From: Sipunculus nudus
Taxonomy: Eukaryota; Annelida; Sipuncula; Golfingiida; Sipunculidae
Direction of reading: 5' to 3'
DNA: 64,000 nt
Assembly (NCBI GenBank): GCA_026874595.1
Contig: CM049314.1
Location: 3,747,318 to 3,811,317 of the forward strand
Shown: positions 14,455 through 26,103 of the stretch, piece by piece
How positions within the stretch are numbered: position 1 is the first letter of the stretch
Layout: each line of letters opens with the position of its first letter
Notes under the pieces: model-generated
What the model saw: only the letters and a program-made list of their open reading frames with translations
Told to the model about the DNA's origin: nothing
The model's database searches: none
Translations under genes and position numbers: made by a program

Positions 14455-14829
14455 ATGTTTGACTGGTACTCCCTGTCAGTATCTGGACTGGGGACATTCT
14501 GTGACATCCTGAAAACACAGACCATTCTACTGAGAAAACTTAACCTCACAGTGTCTGTTGGACCGGATGTACATGGCGCCCCCTGTCCGTCAATGACGGA
14601 GTCTCTCCCCTTTACTCTGGGGACGCTTGACGTGTCCTACAATGACATGACAGGCGAGAGTTTAAGGCAGTTATCGTGGCGCGTCTGTCAGCTAAAACAG
14701 ATTCAGGTCATCAGGATAGAGTTGTGCAACCTTTTTGACGCCGTGGCCGTCCTGGAGTTTAAAAAGAACTGTCCGACGCTCACAGACTTCAATGTCTCCT
14801 GGAAAAGGTGGTGGAAGTCGCCAGTCTGA
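14455..14829 (+). pseudogene. leucine-rich repeat exon fragment (NLR-type LRR), probable remnant or terminal exon
   Basis: A 124-residue frame has leucine spacing like ribonuclease-inhibitor/NLR-type LRRs: a segment LGTLDVSYNDMTGESLRQL, then an I/L-rich stretch (IQVIRIELCNL), then CPTLTDFNVSW. The ATG is the first after an in-frame TGA just upstream, but a plausible splice acceptor (TCCCTGTCAG) lies about 20 bp inside it, so this may be a terminal exon rather than a complete gene. No upstream exon, NACHT or other effector domain was found within several kb. The stop is followed about 50 bp later by a 73-bp tandem array. It could be a retained terminal exon of a gene whose other exons are unrecognised, or a gene fragment. 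The LRR character is fairly clear; intactness is not. Confidence 0.5.
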
Positions 14830-14876
14830 CACCAAACATGGTGGCAGGCTGGACCTGAGGTACTACAATACGTCAA

Positions 14877-15448
14877 TAGATCATGTCACGTGATAGACAG
14901 AATCAGAAGACGGCTCAGTAAGGAGCTCCCTCGTCTGACGCTGCCCATGTAGATCATGTAACGTGATAGACAGAATCAGAAGACAGACCAGTAAGGAGCT
15001 CCCTCAGCTGACGCTGCCCGTGTAGATCATGCCACGTGATAGACAGAATCAGAAGACAGATCAGAAAGGCGCTCCCTCCGCTGACGCTGCCCGTGTAGAT
15101 CCTGTCACATGATAGACAGAATCAGACGACAGATCAGTAAGGCGCTCCCTCCGCTGACGCTGTCCGAATGGATCATGTCACGTGAGAGACAGAATCAGAA
15201 GACAGATGCAGTAAGGAGCTCCCTCGGCTGACGCTGCCCGTGTAGATCATGTAACGTGATAGACAGAATCAGAAAACAGATCAGAAAGGAGCTCCCTCGG
15301 CTGACGCTGCCCGTGTAGATCCTGTCACGTGATAGAGAGATTTAGACGACAGCTCAGTAAGGGGCTTCCTCCGCTGACGCTGCCCGTGTAGATCATGTCA
15401 CGTGATAGACAGAATCATAAGACAGCACAGTAAGGGTCTCCCTTGGTT
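14877..15448 (+). repeat. 73-bp tandem repeat, ~7.8 copies
   Basis: The anchor TAGATCATGTCACGTGATAG recurs at 14877, 14950, 15023, 15096, 15169 (as TGGATC), 15243, 15316 and 15389. All spacings are 73 bp except one of 74. Each unit also carries CAGAATCAGAAGAC and GCTCCCTC...CTGACGCTGCC. Most units contain the E-box palindrome CACGTG. The unit is not a multiple of three and shows no coding or RNA signature. The last unit is truncated where similarity stops after CTCCCTTGG. Confidence 0.95.
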
Positions 15449-15999
15449 ATCATTCACGTTCAGTTCAGAACTTGGTATAGCAGAACTTAGCTGAAATACC
15501 AATAATACCTTTGAACCTGTAAGGTTTTTCATTCGGGATATCAGACAAAATGGTTGGATAGAGGGGAATTTAATATACCCCCCCCCCCCCTCCCCATCAC
15601 ACACAAACACACATACACAAATGGTTTACATGCGAGGAGAAACGAGATGCAGAGCCGTAGGAGTAGGAGGAGACTGCAATGCCTTTGGCAATTAAACTAA
15701 ACATTTCCAATTGAGACAGAATCAGTTAATTTAAATTTAATTCCAATTCAAACCAGGTTTTAATCGGCCATAATAAAGTCACTGACTCCACCATTTCTTC
15801 TTCGTCCCTCAGGAGTAAGCCCCTTTCAGGTGCAGCCTATATTTGCGGGGAAACATGACTGAGCAGACGACAACCATAGTGACGTAACAATGAACAAACA
15901 TGGCTAAATGACATTCAGGGGTTTCAATTTAGTGTCGATTATAGCTCACAGATGTCAACACTTGCCGGTCCATTTTGAAAACTTGCCCACCTCCCACTG

Positions 16000-16140
16000 A
16001 CACACTCTAAAAACGGATTGGTTGAAACAGCTACCAATTTAATTGGTTGAAGCAGATATTGGTTAAAATCAACCAAATATTGTTTGAGTAGAGCCCAGAA
16101 TATTGGTTGACACCGACCGCGGCCAATTGGTTGCCCGCAA
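16000..16140 (+). repeat. left TTGGTT-rich inverted repeat of a ~11-kb interval
   Basis: A cluster of ATTGGTT and AACCAA motifs (about seven) between 16016 and 16136. Positions 16056-16076 are the exact reverse complement of 27049-27069 (21 of 21 bases, core TTGGTTAAAATCAACCAA). Flanking motifs also match in inverted order with gaps (TGGTTGAAA-CA-ACCAAT just outside the core). This looks like a terminal or subterminal inverted repeat of a DNA transposon-like unit. No target-site duplication could be defined. Confidence 0.6.
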
Positions 16141-16799
16141 ACTGATAATCTGATACAAAGTAACATTTAGATTTGTTTCTGACACGGGGGCACGTGCGCG
16201 ATCGCCTTTCCTCATTGGACGCTGCATAGGAGCTGCGTGTTAGTCCACGTGTTTTGTAGCGTCTTCTAGTTCAACATGGACAAATTTGTGAAGAAGATAC
16301 TTGAAAAGCTGAAGTTGAAGCAGGAGCAAGGGACCTGGGTGTTTTTCACAGGTCATATAAAGGGTAAGGCTTATTTTTCTGGTTAGATTTCACTGGCTTT
16401 GGTATTTAATTTGGCTGTAAAGTATTTTTAGAACTGACTTTAACCAGTGTATTTAGTTTAAAACCGACACGCTAAATTCATTGCCGTCATGATCGATTGA
16501 TGATGTAAAAAACATTAGATCACTTCATTAGAATCCAATAACATCTTGCATATTCTAAGTCATCCGATTCTAAAAATGTTCATATTCCAAAGAGAAAATA
16601 TTCTTTTATTTTTTTGTACCCTTCTTAATTTTTCTTATGAATATGAAGCAGTGTTTTGGTGTAAATAAAAATTAATGGCTGACTGTTCTGCCACAGGGAG
16701 CACGATACGAAGGAAACCATGCATGCTGTCAAATAGTGCGCATGCGCAGACTAAATTTATTTGTTTGACAGATGTTAGAAGAAACATAGGCGTGGCCCG

Positions 16800-16989
16800 T
16801 GGGAACATCATTTCTTTGAAAAATATATATATAATATATATATATATATTATATATAATATATATTGGTGACAAAAATCCCATAGGAAATCTTTACAGAA
16901 GGACACTAACCTTGGGCCAAGTTGGCCCATACAAAATGTTTAAGAAAAAATATAGAGATTTCAGGTAATTTTTACACAATTAAAATTTA

Positions 16990-17045
<56 letters not shown>

Positions 17046-17376
17046 GCAAAACTAATCCATTAAATTGCCCCCACCCCAACTTTCAATTTTTGTGTGGGGT
17101 GTGTCTGTGTGTGTGTGGGGGGGGGGGGGGGGGCTTCGGTTCCAATGCCTTTAATATGTCATATGCCCCTTCCAATGAATATTTAAATGTTTAATATGAA
17201 TAGAAATTAAGTACAAATAAAATGAAATATTAAAAACATGTTTGTGTGACGTCACAGGAATATAAAACAAATATATTCCTTTATAAAATAACATTAAAAC
17301 AGTAACATCTTCAAAAGATATTTTAAATGAATATATATTTATATATATATATGCTTTATAAGTATATACTAAATAA

Positions 17377-17422
<46 letters not shown>

Positions 17423-18215
17423 TATAGTGTATATATAATATTGATATGTGTGTTTATATATGTTTATATTGTCATATATATTGTCTTTTCACAGGCTTTC
17501 TCATTAATTGTTGGTGTGGTCCAATTTAAGTTTCATCATTTTACACAGCATGTTCATTTCTTTCGGGTCACCCTGTGTTCTGTGTGCAGGAAGACCCTGG
17601 CCGCTCGGAATAAAAGGGTCAAGGCCAAGAAGTCATGTGTCAGATAAAACCCAAATCATGTCTTTTCAGTGCAAATGTAACCCTGACTCAAACGACTTAC
17701 AAGAATAATGATTTATTTACCTAGAACATGATCAAGGTAAGAGGAGGCAGGTTTGCCTATATTTTATTGGAGACCCAACAGGATTTAATCCAATTCCAGT
17801 GAGAATACCAACTTGTCAGGTTCTCAGTGCTATACCATTTATTCCTTTCATTCTTTATCAGTGGAACTTGAACATCATTGCAGTGGCATAAGACCAGTTA
17901 AATAGTTACATGGGCCAACACACCTTTGGTGCAGAGAATACCAAGTGCGAGCGTACATGTTTGGTCTGAGAGAGCATGTCACGCATAACTGAGCATGGGC
18001 TGAAGTGCTGGACATACATGCACCGTCATGTTTTTTTTCATAAATTATCAAACATAGGTAGGGCAATTCAAATACGGAAACTTTCAACGGTATTAAAAAA
18101 ATATACCGCTATGTGTATTTAATATATATATATATGTGTGTGCATGTGTATTATATAAATATATATATATTTATATAATATATATATATATATATAATTA
18201 TATATATATATTATC
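16800..18215. repeat. cluster of AT microsatellites
   Basis: Interrupted AT runs at about 16827-16864, 16993-17043, 17327-17480 and 18119-18212, plus a poly-G run at about 17114-17133. They lie within what would be the first intron of the decayed gene. Short YIYIYI frames here are translated microsatellite. Confidence 0.9.
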
Positions 18216-18789
18216 ACTTAAATTACAAGTTGGTGCAATATGACATGAAGCCAAGTTGTTTTCCATGTGTGCACAATGTGTTCAAAAATAAAAGGTTCCC
18301 CTTCTTCTATTAAACAGTACAAAATTGTTTTCCCCTTTAAAGAAAAAATGTTCCATTTCTTGAAAAATAGAATAACTCTTGGTAGTAAGTATTAAAACAG
18401 AACATTTCACTGGTAAAGTGGAAACTATTATTTTAGTAGAAGTAGTTTTAATAAGTAGTTATTCTATTATGACTTGTTTTCCTGCAAAAAAAAAATGCAA
18501 ATTGAATCCAAATGAATCAGCTCTGCCTGGGGCCTGCTTAATACAGATTCATACGGTATATATAGTATTTCTGAGTACCGGTAATTTTATGTTACAGATC
18601 CAGACACTGCCTCCATCAAGCTCGAGACCAAGTGGCTCCAGCATTAATATCAGGAACTGAGAGAGAGGATGCACGAGTACATTTCAGAGACAGGGTGTCG
18701 AGGTTACCCTGGATTTGTGGAGAAGAAGGCCCATGTTTGGATATAAAGTAAATGAGATATCTAAGGTTTGCTAATTCTTACAGCCAGTG

Positions 18790-18905
18790 GCGTCAATTTA
18801 TCTTTAAGTTCCAGGACTCGGGGGGGGGGGGGGGGGGTGGAGTCACAGACACACACATAAGGGTCTGTATGACACATTTTCTAAATCCTGGATCCGCCCC
18901 TGTAT
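18790..18905. repeat. GGATCC-ended poly-G-containing dispersed repeat
   Basis: Starts near GGCGTCAATT, has a run of about 17 G at 18820-18837, and ends CTAAATCCTGGATCCGCCCC. The same CCTGGATCCGCC end with a poly-G/C core occurs at 29664-29860, 57003-57195 and 59726-59900. This is probably a short non-autonomous element family. Confidence 0.55.
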
Positions 18906-19675
18906 ATGGGTAATTACTTCCTGATTTTCTATTAAAAAAATCTATATTACAATCACTAGTCCTACCAGTGAAAATACTCTTTCAGATGATACTATAATCC
19001 CAATGGATCTTTAGTTACTAGTGAAGTGTTGCATGCATGATCCTGTTTACAATGGTCAGATTCTTCAACCTGAGAATAAAAAGTCTCCTACAATACTAAT
19101 GTGAGAAGCCAGAGGCACCCAATCTTTTTCATCATGTAAATGATTTCATTATTTTACTTTGTGTAGGTGAATTCAAGGTTTTATATAATACCTGATCTAT
19201 CAGTAAACTATTCCAAGCAAACTGATTCTTGATTTGGCTAACTTGACATTCATAGGTAGAGGGAGACTTCTTCGGAATATATCTGGATGAGGAGGCATGA
19301 TGGAGTTGATGGCTAAATGAGATGACATGGCAGCCATCCTAGCTGAAGGATAAAACCAGGTGGCAGTGAAATACCCAGACAGCATAAAGATGATAGCTGG
19401 TTTGAATTCATCTGAGCCATCAGCAGGTAATCTTGGACCACCTTAAAAGTAGCTGTATAGTTCTTTTTGAAATATTGTACATGATTTTAATCTGTCTGCT
19501 TATCAGTTGAGTACGGTGGTACAAGTTTCAGTATCTTGTCCATCTTCTGTAACAATCATGGCTTTCATGGCCCGTCCAAGACAAGCACACTACTTCTAGG
19601 CTATGATTTTAACTTTCCACCTCCCAGGTATAAATCATGTGTTCTACCTGTTAGACTACAGAAGCTGCCTAAATT

Positions 19676-20210
19676 TTTTTTAGCTCAGCTGACTATACGT
19701 TATCTGAGCTATAGTCATTGTCCATTGTCCGTCGTCTTTCCGTCCGTTAGATTTGCACGTTTTGAAATCATTAGACCTATGAATCCAAAATTTGGCATAC
19801 TGTTAGATGTCCCCAAAATCTCCTACCAAACCGGACACTGGGTCACTGCGACTTCATTCCTTTGAGAAATTAAGGAAAAACCTCAGGTTTCCATTAAAAA
19901 CCTATTATCACACTTCAGGACTGCCTTATATCAAAACCACTGATCTGTCTGTTTTTCTTTCTTAATATTTACCAGAAGTACTGGTATTCTCCTATATATT
20001 TTTCATATAAATGCTGGAAATTAAGTCTGTTAAGTGTAATTTCTTCAAGTTATGGGCCCGAATATAATGGACTTTGTAAATTACAAATTCAGGAAATTTA
20101 CTCACCTAACATGAAAATTTTGGAAGCTAGAGACCTTTCGTTCAAGTATATAACTTTGTTTAAATTAAGATTCAATTGTATACCCAAGATTAGATATGAA
20201 TTATTAAATT
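19676..20210 (+). repeat. dispersed repeat beginning TTTTTTTAGCTCAGCTGAC
   Basis: Similar to 24660-25050: TTTTAGCTCAG-TGACTA start, a GTCATTGTCCATT block, AATCCAAAATTTG, GATGTCC, GTCACTG-GACT and GAGAAATTAAGGA-AAACCTC in the same order. This is a widespread bivalve repeat type, recalled rather than checked. A 109-residue frame across it (19536-19865) has no recognised domain and is discounted. Confidence 0.7.
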
Positions 20211-20290
20211 TTTATGCCCCCGCCACAAAGTGGCCGGGGCATATAGTTTTACCCATGTCCGTCATTCCGTCATTCCGAAATGAAACAGTT

Positions 20291-21010
20291 GTACAGACTT
20301 TTTTTCGCAATGCCTGCAGATATTGGCCTAATTTTTGGTGTGTTGGCAGATAATGACTAGTTACAGATCGAGTTCGCGTTTCGTCCCAGTTGACCTACTT
20401 TTGACCGTTTTACGGCTCCTAAACTTAGAAAATTTCATGAAAAATAGAAATTTTCATGACAAATACACATGTACGTACTTTTTTTCGCAATGCCTGCAGA
20501 TATTGGCCTGATTTTTGGTGTGTGGGCAGATAATGACCAGTTACAGATCGAGTTCGCGTTTTGTCCGGGTTGACCTACTTTTGACCGTTTTACGGCTCCT
20601 AAACTTAGAAAATTTCATGAAAAATAGAAATTTTCATGACAAATACACATGTACAGACTTTTTTTCGCAATGCCTGCAGATATTGGCCTGATTTTTGGTG
20701 TGTGGGCAGATAATGACCAGTTACAGATCGAGTTCACGTTTCGTCCCGGTTGACCTACTTTTGACCGTTTTTCGGCTCCTTAACTTGGAAAATTTCATGA
20801 AAAATAGAAATTTTCATGACAAATACACATGTACGAACTTTTTTTCGCAATGCCTGCAGATATTGGCCTGATTTTTGGTGTGTGGGCAGATAATGACCAG
20901 TTACAGATCGAGTTTGCGTTTCGTCCCGGTTGACCTACTTTTGACCGTTTTACGGCTCCTAAACTTAGAAAAATTCATGAAAAATAGAAATTTTCATGAC
21001 AAATACACAT
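20291..21010 (+). repeat. 180-bp tandem repeat, 4 copies
   Basis: Unit starts GTAC(A/G)(G/T)ACTTTTTTTCGC at 20291, 20471, 20651 and 20831, exact 180-bp spacing with very high identity between copies. It contains the motifs GCAATGCCTGCAGATATTGG and GACCTACTTTTGACCG and a palindrome-like TTTTCATGACAAATACACATG end. The low divergence suggests recent amplification or gene conversion compared with the degraded copies after 21700. Confidence 0.95.
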
Positions 21011-21014
21011 GTAC

Positions 21015-21700
21015 AGCCGTTTTTAGCCCTCAGCTCATAGGCTGATGGGCTATTGTCATCACCCAAGCTGTCCGTCTGTCCATCTGTCTGTCCGGTGTCT
21101 GTCCGTCCGTCCGTCCGTTCCGCGTCTGTTAACTTTTACCTTGTGAGCGGGATATCTCTAAAAGGATTCACCGTTGGAATTTTATTTCATCAGTGAGGTG
21201 TATATCGATAAAATCTCTGTCAAGTTCGAAGATGGGTGACATTGACCCATTTTTCTACATTTTAGAGCTGATTATAGAAAAACACTCAGAAGTTTATATC
21301 TCAGGAACCATTGTGTGGATTTTCACAAAACTTACTATGATCATTGGGACTGATGGTCTGTATGTGCTGCACAATTTTGGTGGTGCCACCTGCAATTTCT
21401 GATTTTTTAATGAAATTTTATCGGATTTTTTCAATTTTGGCCTTTTGTGCAGGATATCTCCAAAGGTATTCAACACAGGAACTTCATTTCTTCAGTGCTA
21501 TTGCATTATATTTACAAAATCTTGGTCAAGTTCAAAGATGGGTGATCTTGACCTACTTCTCAAGGTCACAGAGCTTAGTATAGAAAAAAACTTAGGCGCT
21601 TATTTCTCAGGAAGCATTTGGTGGATTGTTATGAAACATGGTATATACCTCTCCAATTTAAATTTGCAAATGATTATCAACTTTTTCTAATATTCTAGTT
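21015..21700 (+). repeat. nested repeat starting TTTTTAGCCCTCAGCTCATAGG, with ~310-bp internal duplication
   Basis: Interrupts the 180-bp array. It starts with a GCCCTCAGCTCAT...GGGCTATTGTCATC block and a GTCCGTCCGTC-rich stretch. Two related sub-blocks (about 21150 and 21460) share GGATATCTC, AAAGG-ATTCA and TCAAGTTC-AAGATGGGTGA-TTGACC in order, spaced about 310 bp. No protein is apparent. Confidence 0.7.
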
Positions 21701-22429
21701 TCGCAATACAATGCTTACAGATACTGGCCTAATGTTAGGTCTGTGGGCGCATAATGACCACTTACAGATCGAGTTCGCGTTTCGTCCCAGTTAACCTATT
21801 TTTCACCATATGACAGATCCTGAACATAGAAAATTTCATGAAAGACAGAAATTTTCATGAAAAATGCACATATATGGATTTTTTTTTCACAATGCCTGCA
21901 GATACTGGCCTGATTTTTGGTGTGTTGCTTGATAATGACCCTTTACAGATCGATTTTGCATTTTGCCCTTGTTGACCTACTTTTGACCATACAACACTTC
22001 CTGAACTTAAAAAATTTTACAAAATTTAACAAATGTTTCTAATTTGCCCCAGGCGGGGGCATTCGTGTCGTTCCGACACATCTAGTTTAAAATTATTAGC
22101 ATACAAATAAAATAAGTACCTTCAATTTTGACCATGGCACGTTTTTTTTTTTCCTTTGAGTACTGTTGATTAAATTTTCACAGCATGTAAACTTTAGTAT
22201 TTAATTATGTTTAAACCTGAAAATAGAAAATAAAAGCTCAAAAATTAGGCTAATAATTGAATTTTTTTTGTTCAGGCTCTTATTATAGTCACGTGCTTTG
22301 TCCAGATGCAGGCAGCCCACTCCTGGTCACTAGAAGTTAAGTTAGCTATGCCAGGGTTCCTGATTTGTTACAGGTCACTAGGGCAGATCCCCTGCTGTGA
22401 CAGGTGTACAGTTATTCTCATACCAACTC

Positions 22430-22461
22430 CACCCCCCCCCCCCCCCCCCCCCCCCCCCCGC
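22430..22461. repeat. poly-C tract (~30 C)
   Basis: Near-pure C run with a single G at its end. A 62-residue frame ending in poly-proline is an artefact of it. Confidence 0.95.
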
Positions 22462-22899
22462 CAACCCTACCCACCAAGTGTTATGCAGTAATTGTTATTG
22501 TTTGCCCTGTATTTCCTCAACTGTAATGCTGTTTCCACTCCAATATACAAAACTTTCCTTGAATGAGTAATTCATTGAGTAATCCAGAAGAAGCCATTTG
22601 GGTTAATGTAGCCTTTTTAAAGAAATCAATTTCCTTTTAAATGATTTTAAAATATTAAAATTAAACCCATCAGTATGCATAAATTTATAAAATATGAAGC
22701 AAATTACAAATAAATAAAGGCACAATGAAAAATTGTGAAATCTGATTCAAGTATTATTTTTAGATATTTATTGTTTTGCAAATTTAAAAGATATATTTGT
22801 GTGGTAAAAAAATAAATATGCATTTGTATGCATGATGTGGGGTTAACTGACAAGATTGAGATATATGATGATGCATTTAGAATTATGAAATAACTTTTA

Positions 22900-23500
22900 T
22901 ATTCAGATATATATGTTATATTGGGAATGTATAGAAATATATACTTAAAATTTAAAAAAATTGATGTGATAAAAAAAAATGAGGATCTAATACAAACATT
23001 TGTTCATTATTTTCCTGCCTCAGCAGAATTGGAGATCAGGCTTTGTTTGCCCTGTATGTATATATGCAGCAGAAGTGTTGTTAATCCCCTCCCCCCCCCC
23101 CCCCCCCGTTAGAAAAAATTAAGATCTAATTGAAACACATTCTTGCTTCAGGAGAATGGAACATAGAGTGATCAGCTCTGTCTGTCCATCATCTCTCCGT
23201 TATCATTAAATATATATTTATTATGATATTTTTCCTATAAGCACTGTTGAAATAACTTTCATATGCTGTATGTGTATGGATTTAAGCTATTAAAGTCTGA
23301 AATTTGAAAACAACTTATATACTCAATTGTGTAATATTTCAGATGTTAAACTTTAAAAAAATTGATATAATAAAAAAATTAAGAAATAATTGAACCATAT
23401 ATTATCAGCTTTGTTTGTCTACCAGTCTGTCTGTCCTTTTTTAAAATATAAGTAATTGTGAATGAACTTTTTTATTCTGTAAGCTTTGTTGAATTAAGTG
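22900..23500 (+). repeat. degenerate interspersed repeats (TTCAGCAGAA / TCAGCTCTGTTTGTCTG family)
   Basis: Related blocks at about 22959, 23109, 23360 and again at about 26380-26470 share AAAAAATTGAT-T-ATAAAAAAA, a TTTTCCTGC-TCAGCAGAA block, and AGTGAT-A-CTCTGT-TGTC-ACC-GTCT. The copies are loose and imperfect. They lie inside the same inverted-repeat-bounded interval as the decayed gene. A poly-C run occurs at 23088-23107. Confidence 0.5.
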
Positions 23501-24659
23501 AAAATCCTATGTATATACACTTTGATAATACAGAGATGTTGTAACTCCGGTCATACCACCCCCACACCACCACCAAGTCCTTACACCTGTGGACTGGGAA
23601 CATAAGTTATATTTCAACTGTATACATTTTATAAAATAAAAAATACATATATTTAATAATATAAAAAATATTAATAAAAAATAGACCCAATCAAACAAAC
23701 GTGTAAACTACTGTACTGTCATCAATTTATCAAAAAGCCAACCAATGATTATGGTAATAATATACATCTAATGTTCACAAACCGCGCACATGCTTTAATT
23801 TTAACATTAGAAAACACATGGTCAGGTCACAAAATATTATTTGCAACAATTTCTTACTCATCAATACAAACCAATCATATCATCCAGCCATGGTCTATAT
23901 TACCTCTTCATATCAGACATTACCTCCATTTTCAGATTTTTACCTCAAGGTCAACTTCAGCTGAGCACTGTGACTGATGGATCCCTTGTTGTTTATACAG
24001 AGGTTCCAGATGGATTTTGAGAGTGACATGTATGTGACTTTTTATAAATCTGCCCTCTTACATCTTTATATGTATAATAATGCTGATGTAATGGTCTCTT
24101 TTAAACCTGTTTCTGACTCATCATTAACATTTTAAACAGTTTTAAATGCATTTCATGGAGAAAAATGACTAATGGACACATTTAACTTTTAAATAGTCCC
24201 TTTATCAATCACTCCATATGACCACTCATGTGTTATGGTATATATATCTTCAAGGAAGGTTATCAAACCAGTTTGCTTCAAAATCTTGACCACTGCATGA
24301 TCAGCAGGATCATGATTTTCATAATGCCTGTGGACATTCCATGAAATTTGTTTATTGGTCGAGAAACTAAATTTTTCGTAGTAAATCTGTTATTGTCCTA
24401 CAAGTTGACATTCTGTTATATTCCTGGTTTCTTTCAGGTGCCATTAGTGCTATGATGCTTCGTTTACTGCCAAAACTGATTCCAGCACAGAGGAAGAAAT
24501 GCCAAGCCCACCATAGCAGAAGCAAAGGCAGCATTTATTGATGTTCAGAAGGTATATACTGATTTAGGCTTTTAGATTTCTTACAATTCTAGAAATAAGA
24601 GCTATCATTCAATTGAGAATAATTGATTTTGTGTTAAAGGGAATATTTATGTGTCACCA

Positions 24660-25050
24660 TTTTTAGCTCAGATGACTACCTGTATATACGTTATGTCAGA
24701 TATAGCTATGGTCATTTGTCCATTATCGGTCTGGTTGTCCAGCTCGATCTCGGTTTACATGCCACGTTTCAAAACCACTGGACCAGTGAATCCAAAATTT
24801 GACATCCAGGTAGATGTCCTTATTTTCTAACAAACCTGAATATTGGTCACTGTGACTACATTTTTTATGAGAAATTAAGGAGAAACCTCCATTTTTCAGT
24901 AAAAGCCAATTGTTGCACTTTATTGTCAAAAATTGGGTGACAGTTGCACAATTTGTAGCAGTTATTTACCCAAATAAAATGTATCTTGTGAAAACATCAG
25001 GAAAGATATCGACCTACTTTACATGATAGATGTTGAAGATAAGAGTCGTT
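24660..25050 (+). repeat. second copy of the TTTTTAGCTCAG dispersed repeat
   Basis: Diverged direct copy of 19676-20210, with TTTTTAGCTCAGATGACTAC, GTGAATCCAAAATTTGACAT, GTAGATGTCC, GGTCACTGTGACT and AGAAATTAAGGAGAAACCTC in order. It ends at GAAGATAAGAGTCGTTTTCAAGCGTATAAC, where the short tandem array begins. Confidence 0.7.
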
Positions 25051-25051
25051 T

Positions 25052-25285
25052 TCAAGCGTATAACAGATTTTTTTATAAAAAAAAAATTTCAAACATATGA
25101 CAGATTTTTTTATGAAAAAAATTTTCAAGCATATAACAGATTTTTTTATAAAAAAAAAATTTTCAAACATATAACAGATTTTTTTATAACAAAAATTTTC
25201 AAGCATATAACAGATTTTTTTTAAAATTTTGTTCAAGCATATAACAGATTTATATATTTTTTTCTAGCATATAACAGATTTTTAT
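25052..25285 (+). repeat. ~30-38 bp AT-rich tandem repeat, ~7 copies
   Basis: Unit TTCAAGCATATAACAGATTT followed by T and A runs of variable length, at about 25055, 25088, 25124, 25161, 25199, 25234 and 25264. It begins exactly at the 3' end of the TTTTTAGCTCAG repeat, whose other copy has the single equivalent TTCAAGTATATAACTTTGTTT, so it probably arose by expansion of that end. Confidence 0.85.
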
Positions 25286-26045
25286 AATCTTTTTAAGTTA
25301 TTGTCATAAAGGTAATATCAGACCTTTAAATTTTGTCCAACCTTGACCATTGCACATTTGCTTTCCTGTCAGCACAGTTGACATTTTGTATGTACAAAAT
25401 GCAAAGATTAAAACTATTATAATATGAAAATTCGATAGCATTTTGTCAAAAACTGTAGGACATAGTGAACTTTATTCTGTGAGATACGGGCCGAAAAATT
25501 TTGAGCAGCCTGAAAGACTGACAGGGCATATATTTAACCATTAGGCCATTCATACTCAATATCTAGGGAGGTCTCCTTTGAATCCTGAAGTTTGGACACT
25601 ATGACTAATGTTCTGTGAACTTTAAGAAAGTACATGGTTTTAGCATTGAAATTCTGATAAGCAAAACAAATATGTTTGGAACTTTCTAACTTTGAAATTT
25701 TGGAAATGGGCAAATCTCCATCACCTGAAATCATGTTATGATGACCCATATTCTATTGTATTTCTTCTTGTATTATTGTACAATTGCAAGATATGCACAA
25801 AGTCTGAATTCTGTTACAGTACATATTTAATCAATAATGAGTACATTTATACTTGTAGGCCTACCTCGTTCAGACTAATTTCATATCCATTGATGATAGG
25901 TAGTCTATCGTCATCATAACAAACTGTTAATATGTAATTGCATGTTTTGTCACTGTTTAGGTCTCGCCCTCTTGTACTTCCTTGTGCATGAAGTATGCCT
26001 ATATCACAAGCAGTTATAAGGGGTTGGATTAAAATTGCGTGTGTG

Positions 26046-26048
<3 letters not shown>

Positions 26049-26099
<51 letters not shown>
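26049..26099. repeat. (AT)n microsatellite
   Basis: About 25 AT units. Confidence 0.95.

Positions 26100-26103
<4 letters not shown>

Larger units (their letters stand above)
20213..22090 (+). repeat. dispersed element with GGCCGGGGCATA / GGCGGGGGCATT ends and internal repeats
   Basis: Starts ATGCCCCCGCCACAAAGTGG and ends near GCGGGGGCATTCGTGTCG...CATCTAGTTT, which I recall as hallmark ends of a common molluscan repeat. Inside are four 180-bp tandem units (20291-21010), an unrelated insertion (about 21015-21700), and then two diverged copies of the 180-bp unit (about 21700-22030). The later copies retain CAATGC-T-CAGATA-TGGCCTGA and ACAGATCGAGTTCGCGTTTCG. Confidence 0.75.
16276..24555 (+). 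pseudogene. decayed multi-exon gene inside the inverted-repeat-bounded interval
   Basis: Exon 1 (16276-16363) starts MDKFVKKILEKLKLKQEQG and ends in phase 1 at a good donor (GGGTAAGG). The acceptor TGTTACAG before 18598 is in the matching phase and continues as DPDTASIKLETKWLQH, then an in-frame TAA, then YQELRERMHEYISETG and GYPGFVEKKAHVWI, then another TAA. Further downstream are an exon-like block at about 23940-24006 (frame with LQLSTVTDGSLVVYTEVP) and one at about 24439-24549 after TTTCTTTCAG. The latter starts MMLRLLPKLIPAQRKK and resumes in another frame as KPTIAEAKAAFIDVQK before GTATAT. Nonsense and frameshift changes therefore interrupt an originally coding gene. The family is not recognised; the C-terminal style (LLP...K.T..EA..AF) reminds me of uncharacterised multicopy SAMD3-like proteins, but that is only an impression. 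Alternative: a host pseudogene enclosed by chance repeats. An alternative exon 2 in phase at 17590-17708 is less convincing. Confidence 0.45.

Noticed and set aside
14877-15448. 73-bp unit length similar to a tRNA
   Set aside because: No cloverleaf arms, A/B boxes or TTCGA motif were seen in the unit.
17507-17708. Alternative second exon of the decayed gene
   Set aside because: In phase but composition is unconvincing; the join to 18598 reads better as protein.
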